Origin: Bacteroidia bacterium
Lineage (GTDB): Bacteria; Bacteroidota; Bacteroidia; Flavobacteriales; Flavobacteriaceae
NCBI GenBank assembly: GCA_030425715.1
Contig: JAUIAA010000105.1
Coordinates: 1-7,212 of the forward strand
Length of the DNA stretch: 7,212 nucleotides
Direction of reading: 5' to 3'
Shown: positions 1 to 6,567 of the stretch, piece after piece
Numbering within the stretch: the first letter of the stretch is position 1
Layout: each line of letters opens with the position of its first letter
Position numbers and translations under genes: made by a program
The notes under the pieces: model-generated
The model's input: the letters and a program-made list of their open reading frames with translations, nothing else
Told to the model about the DNA's origin: nothing
Database searches by the model: none

Positions 1-293
1 GTCAGTTGATTTTCATGAAAATAGACAACGGCTGGAATGTTTGTCGTTTTTTTTCGGGTAAGAGATAAGAATGTGGTTAAGTCCAGCATATCCGTAGCCA
101 AAATCAAATCTGGTAGGAAACTGCTCTTCATAAGTTTGCGGGCTAATGTCACTGCGCCACCGTGCATTCGCCATTTCCAATAGTAGCCTTGAATTTTATA
201 AATCTCTACTTGATGCTCGCTGTGCTTCACATAGCCTTCAGCCCAACTTGCGTGGGAGCCAGTAAAATAAGGTTCTATTAGTAAAATATTCAT
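1..293 (-). CDS. QTMAN/GTDC1-like glycosyltransferase (DUF3524), N-terminal 97 residues only
   Basis: This is the amino-terminal part of a glycosyltransferase; the rest lies beyond the left edge. Seen: the reading frame is open from ATG (293-291) to base 1. The protein starts with MNILLIEPYFTGSHASW, has an aromatic/basic patch YYWKWRMHGG at residues 37-46, DLILATDMLDL at 62-72, and ends in YFHENQL at 91-97. These match my recall of the N-terminal domain of human GTDC1 (DUF3524), which likewise begins with an 'IEAFYGGSH'-like stretch and carries 'YFHENQL'. Human GTDC1 is QTMAN, the mannosyltransferase acting on queuosine in tRNA-Asp; the family has a GT4-like fold and is cytosolic. Whether the bacterial homologue acts on tRNA is inference. 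The start lies 2 bp after the response-regulator stop, so the two are probably co-transcribed. No Shine-Dalgarno motif is present. The family call is fairly secure; the substrate is not. Confidence 0.82.
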   Translation of the reverse strand, partial: MNILLIEPYFTGSHASWAEGYVKHSEHQVEIYKIQGYYWKWRMHGGAVTLARKLMKSSFLPDLILATDMLDLTTFLSLTRKKTTNIPAVVYFHENQL

Positions 294-295
294 CG

Positions 296-691
296 TTAGA
301 AAAACTGTGTGAGAATTTTTTGTATTTGACTTACAGACAAAGGCTTTTTGCAGTACTGATTGATAGAAGGATATTTTTTTGCTTTTTCTAAATCTTCTTC
401 ATGCAAAGAGGTTGTTAATATACAAATAATTATTTCTTCTTGGATTGAACCATCTAATTTTTCGTATTCGTCCAAAAACTCAAAGCCATTCATTACAGGC
501 ATATTCAAATCCAAGAGAATCAAATCTGGTTTGTATTTTACTTTAGGATCTGATAGCAACTCTATGGCTTTTTGACCATTTGTGGCAATCTTTACATCCT
601 CTACAAAATTGTTTTTAATGAATAGGTGCTTGTTGTAAAAGTTTGTAATTTCATTGTCTTCAATTAGAAGGACTGAGTTTATTCTCTTCAT
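296..691 (-). CDS. Single-domain (CheY/Spo0F-like) response regulator
   Basis: A 131-residue receiver-only protein that would accept phosphate from a histidine kinase or phosphotransfer protein, with no attached output domain. Seen: acidic pocket E11-D12 in LLIEDNE, phospho-acceptor D61 in DLILLDLNMP, the MNGFEFL stretch after it, switch threonine T93 in ILTTS, and the conserved lysine K116 in KKPL. All catalytic positions of an active receiver are present, and the length is normal for a lone REC domain. No DNA-binding domain follows, so it works through protein contacts. The cognate kinase is not in the window. The gene is separated by 105 bp from scoB upstream, so it may have its own promoter. 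It ends 2 bp before the QTMAN-like gene. Such lone receivers are abundant in Bacteroidota and seldom assigned a pathway. Confidence 0.93.
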   Translation of the reverse strand: MKRINSVLLIEDNEITNFYNKHLFIKNNFVEDVKIATNGQKAIELLSDPKVKYKPDLILLDLNMPVMNGFEFLDEYEKLDGSIQEEIIICILTTSLHEEDLEKAKKYPSINQYCKKPLSVSQIQKILTQFF

Positions 692-771
692 TTTTTTAAA
701 GATAAAGGCAGTTCAAAACAAAGTAATGTTCTAAGAAAACGGTGTTGGGTTAGAATATTCTTTGAATCATT

Positions 772-781
772 ATGTATACAT
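772..781. repeat. 10-bp perfect palindrome ATGTATACAT in the scoB/response-regulator gap
   Basis: ATGTATACAT is its own reverse complement and sits in the 105-bp intergenic region between the scoB stop and the response-regulator start. It could be a half-site pair for a dimeric regulator or simply AT-rich chance. No regulator is identified and no second copy was seen in the window. Confidence 0.3.
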
Positions 782-796
782 TTTATGTAATCAGAT

Positions 797-1450
797 CTAC
801 AACTTCATTTCAGGTATCTCTCCTTCGATAACTAAGCGCCCTTCAGTGGCATTTTTTACCTCTTCAACCGAAACATTTGGAGCAAGTTCTATCAGTTTGA
901 AGCCATTGGGAGTGACATCCATAACCGCCAAATTGGTGACAATTCTTTTTACACATTTCACCCCTGTCAAAGGAAGGCTACATTGTCTTAACAATTTGGA
1001 TTGCCCTTTTCGATTTGTGTGCATCATGGCCACAATGATGTTGTCAGAAGATGCCACTAAGTCCATTGCGCCACCCATTCCCTTCACCATTTTACCAGGT
1101 ATTTTCCAGTTGGCAATGTCTCCATTTTCGGCTACTTCCATGGCACCTAAAACGGTGAGCTGCACATGTTGCCCTCTAATCATACCAAAACTGGTTGCGG
1201 AATCGAAAATAGATCCACCATCTAATACGGTAACGGTTTGCTTGCCTGCATTGATCATATCAGCATCTTCTTCGCCATCTATAGGGAAAGGTCCCATGCC
1301 GAGCAATCCGTTTTCACTTTGAAATTCAACATCGATACCCTTAGGAATATAATTGGCTACCAAAGTAGGAATACCAATACCCAAATTTACATACCAATTG
1401 TGTTGTAATTCTTGTGCTATTCTTTGTGCTATTTCTTGTTTTGTTAACAT
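797..1450 (-). CDS. scoB: Succinyl-CoA:3-ketoacid CoA-transferase, subunit B (beta)
   Basis: Beta subunit of a family I CoA-transferase. It pairs with ScoA to move CoA from succinyl-CoA to acetoacetate in the cytosol, giving acetoacetyl-CoA and succinate. Seen: NLGIGIP at residues 22-28, the SENG motif at 45-48 with E46 as the expected catalytic glutamate that forms the glutamyl-CoA thioester, LLGMGP just after it, and GMGGAMDL at 124-131. The 217-residue length fits separate bacterial beta subunits (AtoA/ScoB, about 205-220). Translation starts at ATG 1450 and stops at TAG 799-797. It would normally follow scoA directly, but here a 351-bp four-helix-bundle gene lies between them, with a 36-bp gap to scoB. 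GC in a sampled 360-bp part is about 44%, clearly above that inserted gene. Acetate- or oxoadipate-specific relatives (AtoA, PcaJ) cannot be excluded from sequence alone. Confidence 0.93.
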   Translation of the reverse strand: MLTKQEIAQRIAQELQHNWYVNLGIGIPTLVANYIPKGIDVEFQSENGLLGMGPFPIDGEEDADMINAGKQTVTVLDGGSIFDSATSFGMIRGQHVQLTVLGAMEVAENGDIANWKIPGKMVKGMGGAMDLVASSDNIIVAMMHTNRKGQSKLLRQCSLPLTGVKCVKRIVTNLAVMDVTPNGFKLIELAPNVSVEEVKNATEGRLVIEGEIPEMKL

Positions 1451-1469
1451 CTTTTAAATGTATCAAATT

Positions 1470-1484
1470 AATAATTTAACAATG
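1470..1484. repeat. Inverted repeat arm, distal side of the four-helix-bundle gene
   Basis: AATAATTTAACAATG on the plus strand matches, at 14 of 15 positions, the reverse complement of 1835-1849 on the other side of the four-helix-bundle gene. In the minus-strand transcript this arm lies just 3' of the gene's stop codon. Allowing a 2-base gap, the match extends outward by about four more A/T bases. It may mark the edge of an inserted element or form the base of a long RNA stem. Confidence 0.55.
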
Positions 1485-1486
1485 CA

Positions 1487-1837
1487 TCAATTCTGATTTC
1501 TAGATTTGATACTAGTGCTTAAAATTTTATATAAAATTAACCCTAATTCGTTTACTTTTTCTTTTAGTACACCATTAAGAGGGTAATTTTTAGATTTTTC
1601 ACAAAGAATTAGCCAATATTTTGTTTCTTCTAATTCTTTGGTTGCTATTTTAATTTTATGAATAAAGTCAGATTTACTCTCTGCATTTTGAGCTTCATGA
1701 ATATTCGCTCCAATACTTGTACCAGATTTTAACAGCTGTTTTGAAATAACATATTTTTTTTCAGAAGATAATATCTCACAGTACTCTATAATTAACAATG
1801 AAACTTCAATTGATTTTTCTACAACTACGTTTTTCAT
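1487..1837 (-). CDS. Four-helix-bundle protein of the 23S rRNA intervening-sequence (S23/IVS) family
   Basis: A 116-residue, all-helical protein of the family called 'four helix bundle protein' or '23S rRNA-intervening sequence protein', structurally related to the retroelement accessory protein Avd. Seen: the family signature SGTSIGANIHEA at residues 38-49, followed by AESKSDFIHKIKIATKE and ETKYWL to about residue 76, with a basic, amphipathic C-terminal helix. Length is normal, so the copy looks intact. Members are encoded inside IVS elements of 23S rRNA genes (for example in Leptospira) and also occur singly across Bacteroidota chromosomes; their molecular function is not established. Here the gene lies between scoA (40 bp upstream) and scoB (36 bp downstream). 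GC is about 26% by hand count, well below sampled parts of scoA (~38%) and scoB (~44%). The start ATG lies inside one arm of the flanking inverted repeat. Confidence 0.9.
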   Translation of the reverse strand: MKNVVVEKSIEVSLLIIEYCEILSSEKKYVISKQLLKSGTSIGANIHEAQNAESKSDFIHKIKIATKELEETKYWLILCEKSKNYPLNGVLKEKVNELGLILYKILSTSIKSRNQN

Positions 1838-1849
1838 TGCTAAATTATT
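1835..1849. repeat. Inverted repeat arm containing the start codon of the four-helix-bundle gene
   Basis: On the minus strand this reads AATAATTTAGCAATG and ends with the gene's own ATG. It pairs with 1470-1484. The single DNA mismatch would be a G-U wobble in RNA, so all 15 positions could pair in the scoA-scoB transcript and cover the start codon. The arm is 80% A/T, so the stem would be only moderately stable and chance similarity is not excluded. Confidence 0.55.
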
Positions 1850-1877
1850 TTAATTGGCTAATTTTCAGATTAAATAA

Positions 1878-2576
1878 TTACTTAGAACGCACCGTACGTT
1901 GTTCAATGCGTTTCTCATAATGTTTCCCTTGAAAAATTCGTTGTACAAAAATACCTGGTGTATGAATTTGATTAGGATCTAATTGGCCAGCGGGCACTAA
2001 TTCTTCCACTTCGGCAACAGTAATTTTTCCAGCCATGGCCATCATGGGATTAAAATTTCGTGCAGTACCTTTAAAAATTAAATTACCAGCGGTATCTCCT
2101 TTCCAAGCTTTTACAAAGGCAAAATCTGGAGTAAAGGCATGTTCTAAAACGTACATTTTCCCATTAAACTCTCTGGTTTCTTTGCCTTCGGCAACTTCTG
2201 TACCATAACCAGCAGGTGTATAAAATGCAGGAATTCCTGCTCCGGTTGCTCTGCAACGTTCGGCTAAGGTTCCTTGTGGAATTAATTCTACCTCTAATTC
2301 ACCACTTAACATTTGGCGTTCAAACTCATCATTTTCCCCAACATAGGAAGAAATCATTTTTTTTATTTGGTGTTTTTGCAACAACAGTCCTAAACCAAAA
2401 TCATCTACACCTGCATTATTCGAAATACAAGTTAAATCCGACACGCCTAAATTTACAAGTTGAGCAATACTATTTTCTGGAATACCACATAGGCCAAATC
2501 CTCCTAACATAAATGTCATGCCCGAAGTAACTCCACTAAGTGCTTCTTCCACATTTTTTACAACTTTATTAATCAT
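1878..2576 (-). CDS. scoA: Succinyl-CoA:3-ketoacid CoA-transferase, subunit A (alpha)
   Basis: Alpha subunit partner of ScoB in ketone-body or short-chain acyl-CoA metabolism. Seen: the glycine-rich signature GGFGLCGIPENSI at residues 25-37, SNNAG at 52-56, GTLAERCRATGAGIPAFYTP at 102-121, and a TPGIFVQRI segment near the C-terminus (206-214). The 232 residues match the usual length of separate alpha subunits (AtoD/ScoA). The gene starts 11 bp after the PBP1A stop and is likely read from the same transcript. It is followed by the four-helix-bundle gene instead of scoB, so the two subunits are translated from non-adjacent positions; any translational coupling between them would be lost. No frameshift or missing motif is seen. 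Substrate preference (acetoacetate versus other 3-oxoacids) is inferred from the family. Confidence 0.93.
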   Translation of the reverse strand: MINKVVKNVEEALSGVTSGMTFMLGGFGLCGIPENSIAQLVNLGVSDLTCISNNAGVDDFGLGLLLQKHQIKKMISSYVGENDEFERQMLSGELEVELIPQGTLAERCRATGAGIPAFYTPAGYGTEVAEGKETREFNGKMYVLEHAFTPDFAFVKAWKGDTAGNLIFKGTARNFNPMMAMAGKITVAEVEELVPAGQLDPNQIHTPGIFVQRIFQGKHYEKRIEQRTVRSK

Positions 2577-2587
2577 AATAGATAGTA

Positions 2588-4873
2588 TTAAAATTCAATT
2601 TCGCCTGTATTTTCTTCTTCATTTTGTTCTGTTCCATTATTTTTAGAACAATCAGTACTAATCGATAAATCTTTTGGTTTTTCAAAGTCTTCTATACTTA
2701 CTTCTAAGTCTTTATTGGCATAGTTTTTTTGCATGTATAATGCCCAAATTGGCAATGCCATAGAGGCACCTTGACCTCTACCTAAATCGGTAAAATGAAT
2801 GGAGCGATCTTCTCCTCCTACCCAAACTCCTGTAGATAAATTTGGTACTAGCCCCATAAACCAACCATCGGATTGATTTTGTGTAGTACCCGTTTTACCT
2901 GCAATTGGGTTTTTAAATTTATAGGGATAGCCCGTAGCCACATTATCAGGATATTTACCGCCAGAGGTACGTAACCTAACTCCAGAACCTCCTGTGGTAA
3001 CCCCTTCCATTAATGAAATAGTAGTATAGGCGATTTCATCGCTTAATACCTCTTTGGTTTGTGGGGTAAATTCTTCTAAAATAGTTCCGTTTTTGTCTTC
3101 AATACGTAAAATCATCATAGGTTTTACATACATACCTTGGTTGGCAAAAGTGTTTATCGCCCCAACCATCTCATACAAGCTCAAATCAATAGAGCCCAAA
3201 GCAATAGAAGGCACGGCAGGTATTTCAGATTCTATTCCTAGTTTATGTGCTAATTTTACCACATTCTCGGGGGTAGTTTGGTCGATTAAATTTGCAGTAA
3301 TTACGTTAACCGAATTTGCAAGTGCATTTTTTAATGTTTTCATGCCGCCATATTTTCCGCTAGAATTTCTAGGAGTCCAATCTTCTAACAAGCCATATTT
3401 TCCTGCAGGGATAGTGTATGGTGTATTTGGAAACTCATCACAAGGCGAATAGCGTAATTGATTAATTGCCGTTGCATAAACAAAAGGTTTAAAGGTTGAT
3501 CCTACTTGGCGTTTTCCTTGTTTTACGTGATCGTATTGAAAATGTTTGTAGTTGATGCCTCCAACCCAAGCTTTTACATGACCTGTTTGCGGGTCGGTTG
3601 ACAACAAACCAGCTTGTAAGAAGTGTTTGTAATAACGTATAGAATCATAAGGCGTCATGAGGGTATCTATTTCCCCTTTCCAACTAAAAACTTTCATTTC
3701 TGTTTCCTTTTGGAAGGAAGCTTTTATTTCTTTTTCAGATTTCCCTGCTTTTTTCATTTTTCGCCATCTATTCGATCGTTTCATGGCAGATAGTAAAGTA
3801 CCTTTAATTTGCGCTGGGTCTAAATCGTAAAAAGGTGCTGTTTTGTTTTTCTTTTGTTGCTTAAAAAATATGCGTTGTAAATTAGACATATGTTCTTGCA
3901 TTGCTGCTTCGGCATTTTTTTGCATACGCGAATCCAGAGTAACATAAATTTTTAAACCATCGCGGTATATATTATAACTATCACCATTTACTTTTGGATT
4001 CTTTTTGATCCACCCTCGCATAAATTCGCGAATATATTCTCTAAAATAAGTAGCAGTTCCATCACTATGTCCTTCTAAATTTACATCTAACTTGAGTGGT
4101 AATTGCTGTAGTGAATCTTTAACAGTTTCAGAAATATATTCATTTCTTTCCATTTGTTTTAAAACCACATTACGCCTTTGTTGCACCATTTCTGGACGGC
4201 GCATTGGATTGTATAATGAAGAATTTTTAAGCATTCCAACCAGCATGGCAGATTCTTCTGTGGTTAAATCGATAGGTTCTTTACCAAAATGAATTCTTGC
4301 TGCCGATCGAATGCCAACCGCATTATGACCAAAATCGTATTTGTTTAAATACATGGTAATGATCTCATTTTTAGTGTATTGTTTTTCTAAGCGAATGGCA
4401 ATAACATATTCCTTTACTTTTTGAGTAATTCTTTTGACAAGATTTTTTGAACCTTCGCCATGAAACAACAATTTTGCCAATTGTTGGGTAATGGTACTTG
4501 CACCACCGTCTTGTCCTAATTTAGCAAATGCCCTTGCTGTACCACGCATATCTATTCCAGAGTGGGTGTAAAATCGCTCGTCTTCGGTGGCAACCAAAGC
4601 ATCGATTAAATTTTGTGGTAAGTCTGTAAATTTTACAGGAGTTCTGTTTTCACGATAGTATTTTCCTAAAGTTTCGCCATCCATAGAAATTACTTCGGTA
4701 GCTAAATTATTTTCAGGATTTTCAAGCTCTTCAAAAGTAGGTAAGGGACCAAATAAACCTAGAGAGGCAAGAAAAAATAGGAGTATAGCAAAAACAATTC
4801 CGCCAAAAAACAATCGCCAAATCCATTTGGTTAATTTAGAAGAGGGAGCTATTTGTTGTTTTTTCTTTGCCAT
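2588..4873 (-). CDS. mrcA: Penicillin-binding protein 1A, bifunctional glycosyltransferase/transpeptidase (class A PBP)
   Basis: An inner-membrane enzyme that polymerises lipid II glycan strands and cross-links the peptides in the periplasm. Seen: a short basic cytoplasmic start, one transmembrane helix at about residues 19-42, then a GT51 domain with EDERFYTHSGID at 97-108 (E97 the expected catalytic base), STITQQLAK at 126-134 and the RLEKQYTKNEI motif at 161-171. The transpeptidase domain has S459-T-F-K462 with the nucleophilic serine, S521-V-N523 and K660-T-G662. A lysine-rich linker (about 335-395) separates the two domains; as I recall this is usual in flavobacterial homologues. The acidic C-terminal tail (about 727-761) looks disordered. 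At 761 residues the gene is full length. It starts 2 bp after the gldH stop and ends 11 bp before scoA, so it belongs to the ricT-gldH run. Confidence 0.96.
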   Translation of the reverse strand: MAKKKQQIAPSSKLTKWIWRLFFGGIVFAILLFFLASLGLFGPLPTFEELENPENNLATEVISMDGETLGKYYRENRTPVKFTDLPQNLIDALVATEDERFYTHSGIDMRGTARAFAKLGQDGGASTITQQLAKLLFHGEGSKNLVKRITQKVKEYVIAIRLEKQYTKNEIITMYLNKYDFGHNAVGIRSAARIHFGKEPIDLTTEESAMLVGMLKNSSLYNPMRRPEMVQQRRNVVLKQMERNEYISETVKDSLQQLPLKLDVNLEGHSDGTATYFREYIREFMRGWIKKNPKVNGDSYNIYRDGLKIYVTLDSRMQKNAEAAMQEHMSNLQRIFFKQQKKNKTAPFYDLDPAQIKGTLLSAMKRSNRWRKMKKAGKSEKEIKASFQKETEMKVFSWKGEIDTLMTPYDSIRYYKHFLQAGLLSTDPQTGHVKAWVGGINYKHFQYDHVKQGKRQVGSTFKPFVYATAINQLRYSPCDEFPNTPYTIPAGKYGLLEDWTPRNSSGKYGGMKTLKNALANSVNVITANLIDQTTPENVVKLAHKLGIESEIPAVPSIALGSIDLSLYEMVGAINTFANQGMYVKPMMILRIEDKNGTILEEFTPQTKEVLSDEIAYTTISLMEGVTTGGSGVRLRTSGGKYPDNVATGYPYKFKNPIAGKTGTTQNQSDGWFMGLVPNLSTGVWVGGEDRSIHFTDLGRGQGASMALPIWALYMQKNYANKDLEVSIEDFEKPKDLSISTDCSKNNGTEQNEEENTGEIEF

Positions 4874-4875
4874 AT

Positions 4876-5382
4876 TTAATTTACTTTTTCAATTTGCAAA
4901 CCAACATCTGTAATACCATCTAAAAATTCAAGTCCTTCAATATTTCTGGTTTTTCGCATCACATGTTGTATTCTAAACTGGTAGGTGCCAGAAACAGGAA
5001 AGGTAACGTTGGTTTTATATTCTAATTTATTTTCTTTGATATCGGTCATTCCAGTACCTAAATACCTCCCTTCAGGTGAGGTCATTTCATACTCTAAGGT
5101 ATCAATAATTTGGTAATGATTTGGAAACTCAATACCCACAATTAAGAACAGGTTGCTAAAGCTATAATCTTTGTTATTGCGCAACTGAATGTAAATATTG
5201 TTTTTAGATAAGGTGTCGTTAGATTGCACGCTAAATTTCATTATAGAATCTTTATGCCAAGCGGCATCAGGAATGCTTTGGTAAGCATCAAAAAGCTTAT
5301 TTTTTTCACAAGAACTAAAGCCTACAACGAGTACAAATAACAGCATAATTTGCATGCTTTTTTTGAAATACATTGTCTTCAT
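4876..5382 (-). CDS. gldH: Gliding motility lipoprotein GldH
   Basis: A lipoprotein required for gliding motility in Flavobacterium johnsoniae, where gld genes are tied to the gliding machinery and type IX secretion. Seen: a signal peptide with basic start (KK at 7-8), hydrophobic core QIMLLFVLVVGF and lipobox FSSC, giving a lipidated C25. The mature part of about 144 residues is beta-rich, with DAAWHKDSI near the start and a middle section (NIYIQLRNNKDYSFSNLFL) typical of GldH. The total of 168 residues is normal. The start ATG directly abuts the ricT stop (TAAATG), and a second in-frame ATG lies three codons later; either gives a usable signal peptide. The neighbourhood ricT-gldH-PBP1A is one I recall from other flavobacteria. 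Presence of gldH does not by itself show that the organism glides, since non-gliding relatives also carry it. Confidence 0.93.
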   Translation of the reverse strand: MKTMYFKKSMQIMLLFVLVVGFSSCEKNKLFDAYQSIPDAAWHKDSIMKFSVQSNDTLSKNNIYIQLRNNKDYSFSNLFLIVGIEFPNHYQIIDTLEYEMTSPEGRYLGTGMTDIKENKLEYKTNVTFPVSGTYQFRIQHVMRKTRNIEGLEFLDGITDVGLQIEKVN

Positions 5383-6549
5383 TTATTGCTTTTTATTTCT
5401 TGGTTTTCTATTCGATTTTCGCTTGTTATTCCTTCTGCGATTGTTGCTTTTGGGTTTGTCAAATCTAGTTAAACTGTCTTGTCCAACCACATCTGCAAAA
5501 ACAGACTCCTCGGTTTTTTCTACTTCTAAATCCATGGCGTATACTTCCAAGCTTTCCACTTTTTCTCGCTTTTTGTTTAAGGCGATAATTTGATTGGTTT
5601 GTGCCACAGTTAGTTTGTGCCAATGTGCAGGATTTTCTTTGTAAGCATACCAAATCCAACCTTGAAAAATATCCATTTTTTGATAAATCGCAGTACCTTT
5701 ACTGGTGTGTAAAAATGTATCCGTTTTGGGAAATTCTTTTAAAGCATCTAAGTAAGAATCTAACTCGTAATTTAAGCAACATTTTAATTTACCACATTGT
5801 CCTGCCAATTTTAAAGGATTTAAAGACAATTGTTGGTATCGCGCTGCCGAAGTACTTACCGATCTAAAATCGGTTAACCATGTAGAACAACAAAGCTCTC
5901 TACCACAAGAACCTATACCTCCTAAGCGCGCTGCTTCCTGACGTAAACCAACCTGTTTCATTTCAATTCTAATGCCAAAAGTGCTTGCCAATTCTCTAAT
6001 AAGCAACCTAAAGTCTACACGTTCATCAGCGGTATAATAAAAGGTGGCTTTATTGCCATCGCCTTGAAATTCTACATCCGACAATTTCATTTTTAAACCT
6101 AGACGACTAATAATTAGCCTAGATTTTCTTTGCACTTCAGGCTCTTTTTCTCGTGAAGCGGTCCAAATATCAATATCTTTTTGTGATGCTTTTCGATAAA
6201 CCTGTAGTATTTCTTTGCTATCGGTTGGCACCTTTTTTTTACGCATTTGTACCTTTACCAACTCTCCGGTTAGCGAAACCACACCAATATCATGACCTGG
6301 TGAAGTTTCTACCGCAACCACATCACCAATACTTAGTGATAATTTTTTACTATTGTTGTAAAAAACTTTTCTGCCGTTTTTAAAACGAACTTCCACCATT
6401 AAAAATGGTTCCTGGTTGCCTGGCAAAGACATATTGGATAACCAATCGAACACCGTTAGTTTATCGCAACTACCTGAGGCACAAGCACCGTTGTTTTTGC
6501 AGCCTAAAGGCAAGCCGTTTTTTGAAGTTGAGCATGATGTACAGCCCAT
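5383..6549 (-). CDS. ricT: RicT/YaaT family iron-sulfur regulatory protein (PSP1 domain)
   Basis: A PSP1-domain cytosolic protein homologous to RicT (YaaT) of Bacillus subtilis. There it forms the Fe-S-bearing RicAFT complex that affects RNase Y-dependent mRNA maturation and other processes. Seen: an N-terminal cysteine-rich segment (C3, C6, C17, C23, C28); a PSP1 core from about residue 50 with SIGDVVAVETSPGHDIG at 73-89; the signatures GGIGSCGRELCCSTW at 210-224 (C215, C220, C221) and GQCGKLKCCLNYE at 250-262 (C252, C257, C258), which likely ligate the cluster; and a strongly basic tail (about 364-388) of Lys, Arg and Asn. At 388 residues it is longer than the Bacillus protein (about 275) because of both extensions. 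It is the first gene of the tight run into gldH (0 bp). A ferredoxin gene precedes it and holB lies just beyond, recalling the holB-yaaT neighbourhood of Bacillus. Confidence 0.93.
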   Translation of the reverse strand: MGCTSCSTSKNGLPLGCKNNGACASGSCDKLTVFDWLSNMSLPGNQEPFLMVEVRFKNGRKVFYNNSKKLSLSIGDVVAVETSPGHDIGVVSLTGELVKVQMRKKKVPTDSKEILQVYRKASQKDIDIWTASREKEPEVQRKSRLIISRLGLKMKLSDVEFQGDGNKATFYYTADERVDFRLLIRELASTFGIRIEMKQVGLRQEAARLGGIGSCGRELCCSTWLTDFRSVSTSAARYQQLSLNPLKLAGQCGKLKCCLNYELDSYLDALKEFPKTDTFLHTSKGTAIYQKMDIFQGWIWYAYKENPAHWHKLTVAQTNQIIALNKKREKVESLEVYAMDLEVEKTEESVFADVVGQDSLTRFDKPKSNNRRRNNKRKSNRKPRNKKQ

Positions 6550-6567
6550 ATTGTGTATCTATTTTGA

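Noticed and set aside
719..726. Possible -7 element TTACTTTG (minus strand) before the response regulator
   Set aside because: It differs from TAnnTTTG at the second base and no TTG lies at the -33 distance; too weak to list.
729..755. Possible terminator after scoB: TTCTAA and TTAGAA arms around a 15-base loop
   Set aside because: The stem is only six mostly A-T pairs, the loop is large and no T-run follows, so it is not a convincing terminator.
762..1322. Long plus-strand open frame opposite scoB
   Set aside because: It is antisense to a clearly conserved CoA-transferase subunit and its translation resembles no family; a shadow of codon usage in scoB.
1411..1437. Near-tandem repeat TTGTGCTATT inside the 5' end of scoB
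   Set aside because: It encodes IAQ-RIAQ in an amphipathic N-terminal helix; explained by the protein sequence.
1450..1877. Target-site duplication around the four-helix-bundle gene
   Set aside because: Only a short AATT is shared by the two flanks just outside the inverted repeats; too short and too AT-rich to count as a duplication.
3054..3452. Plus-strand open frame opposite PBP1A
   Set aside because: It lies entirely within the transpeptidase coding region and has no recognisable domain; treated as a shadow.
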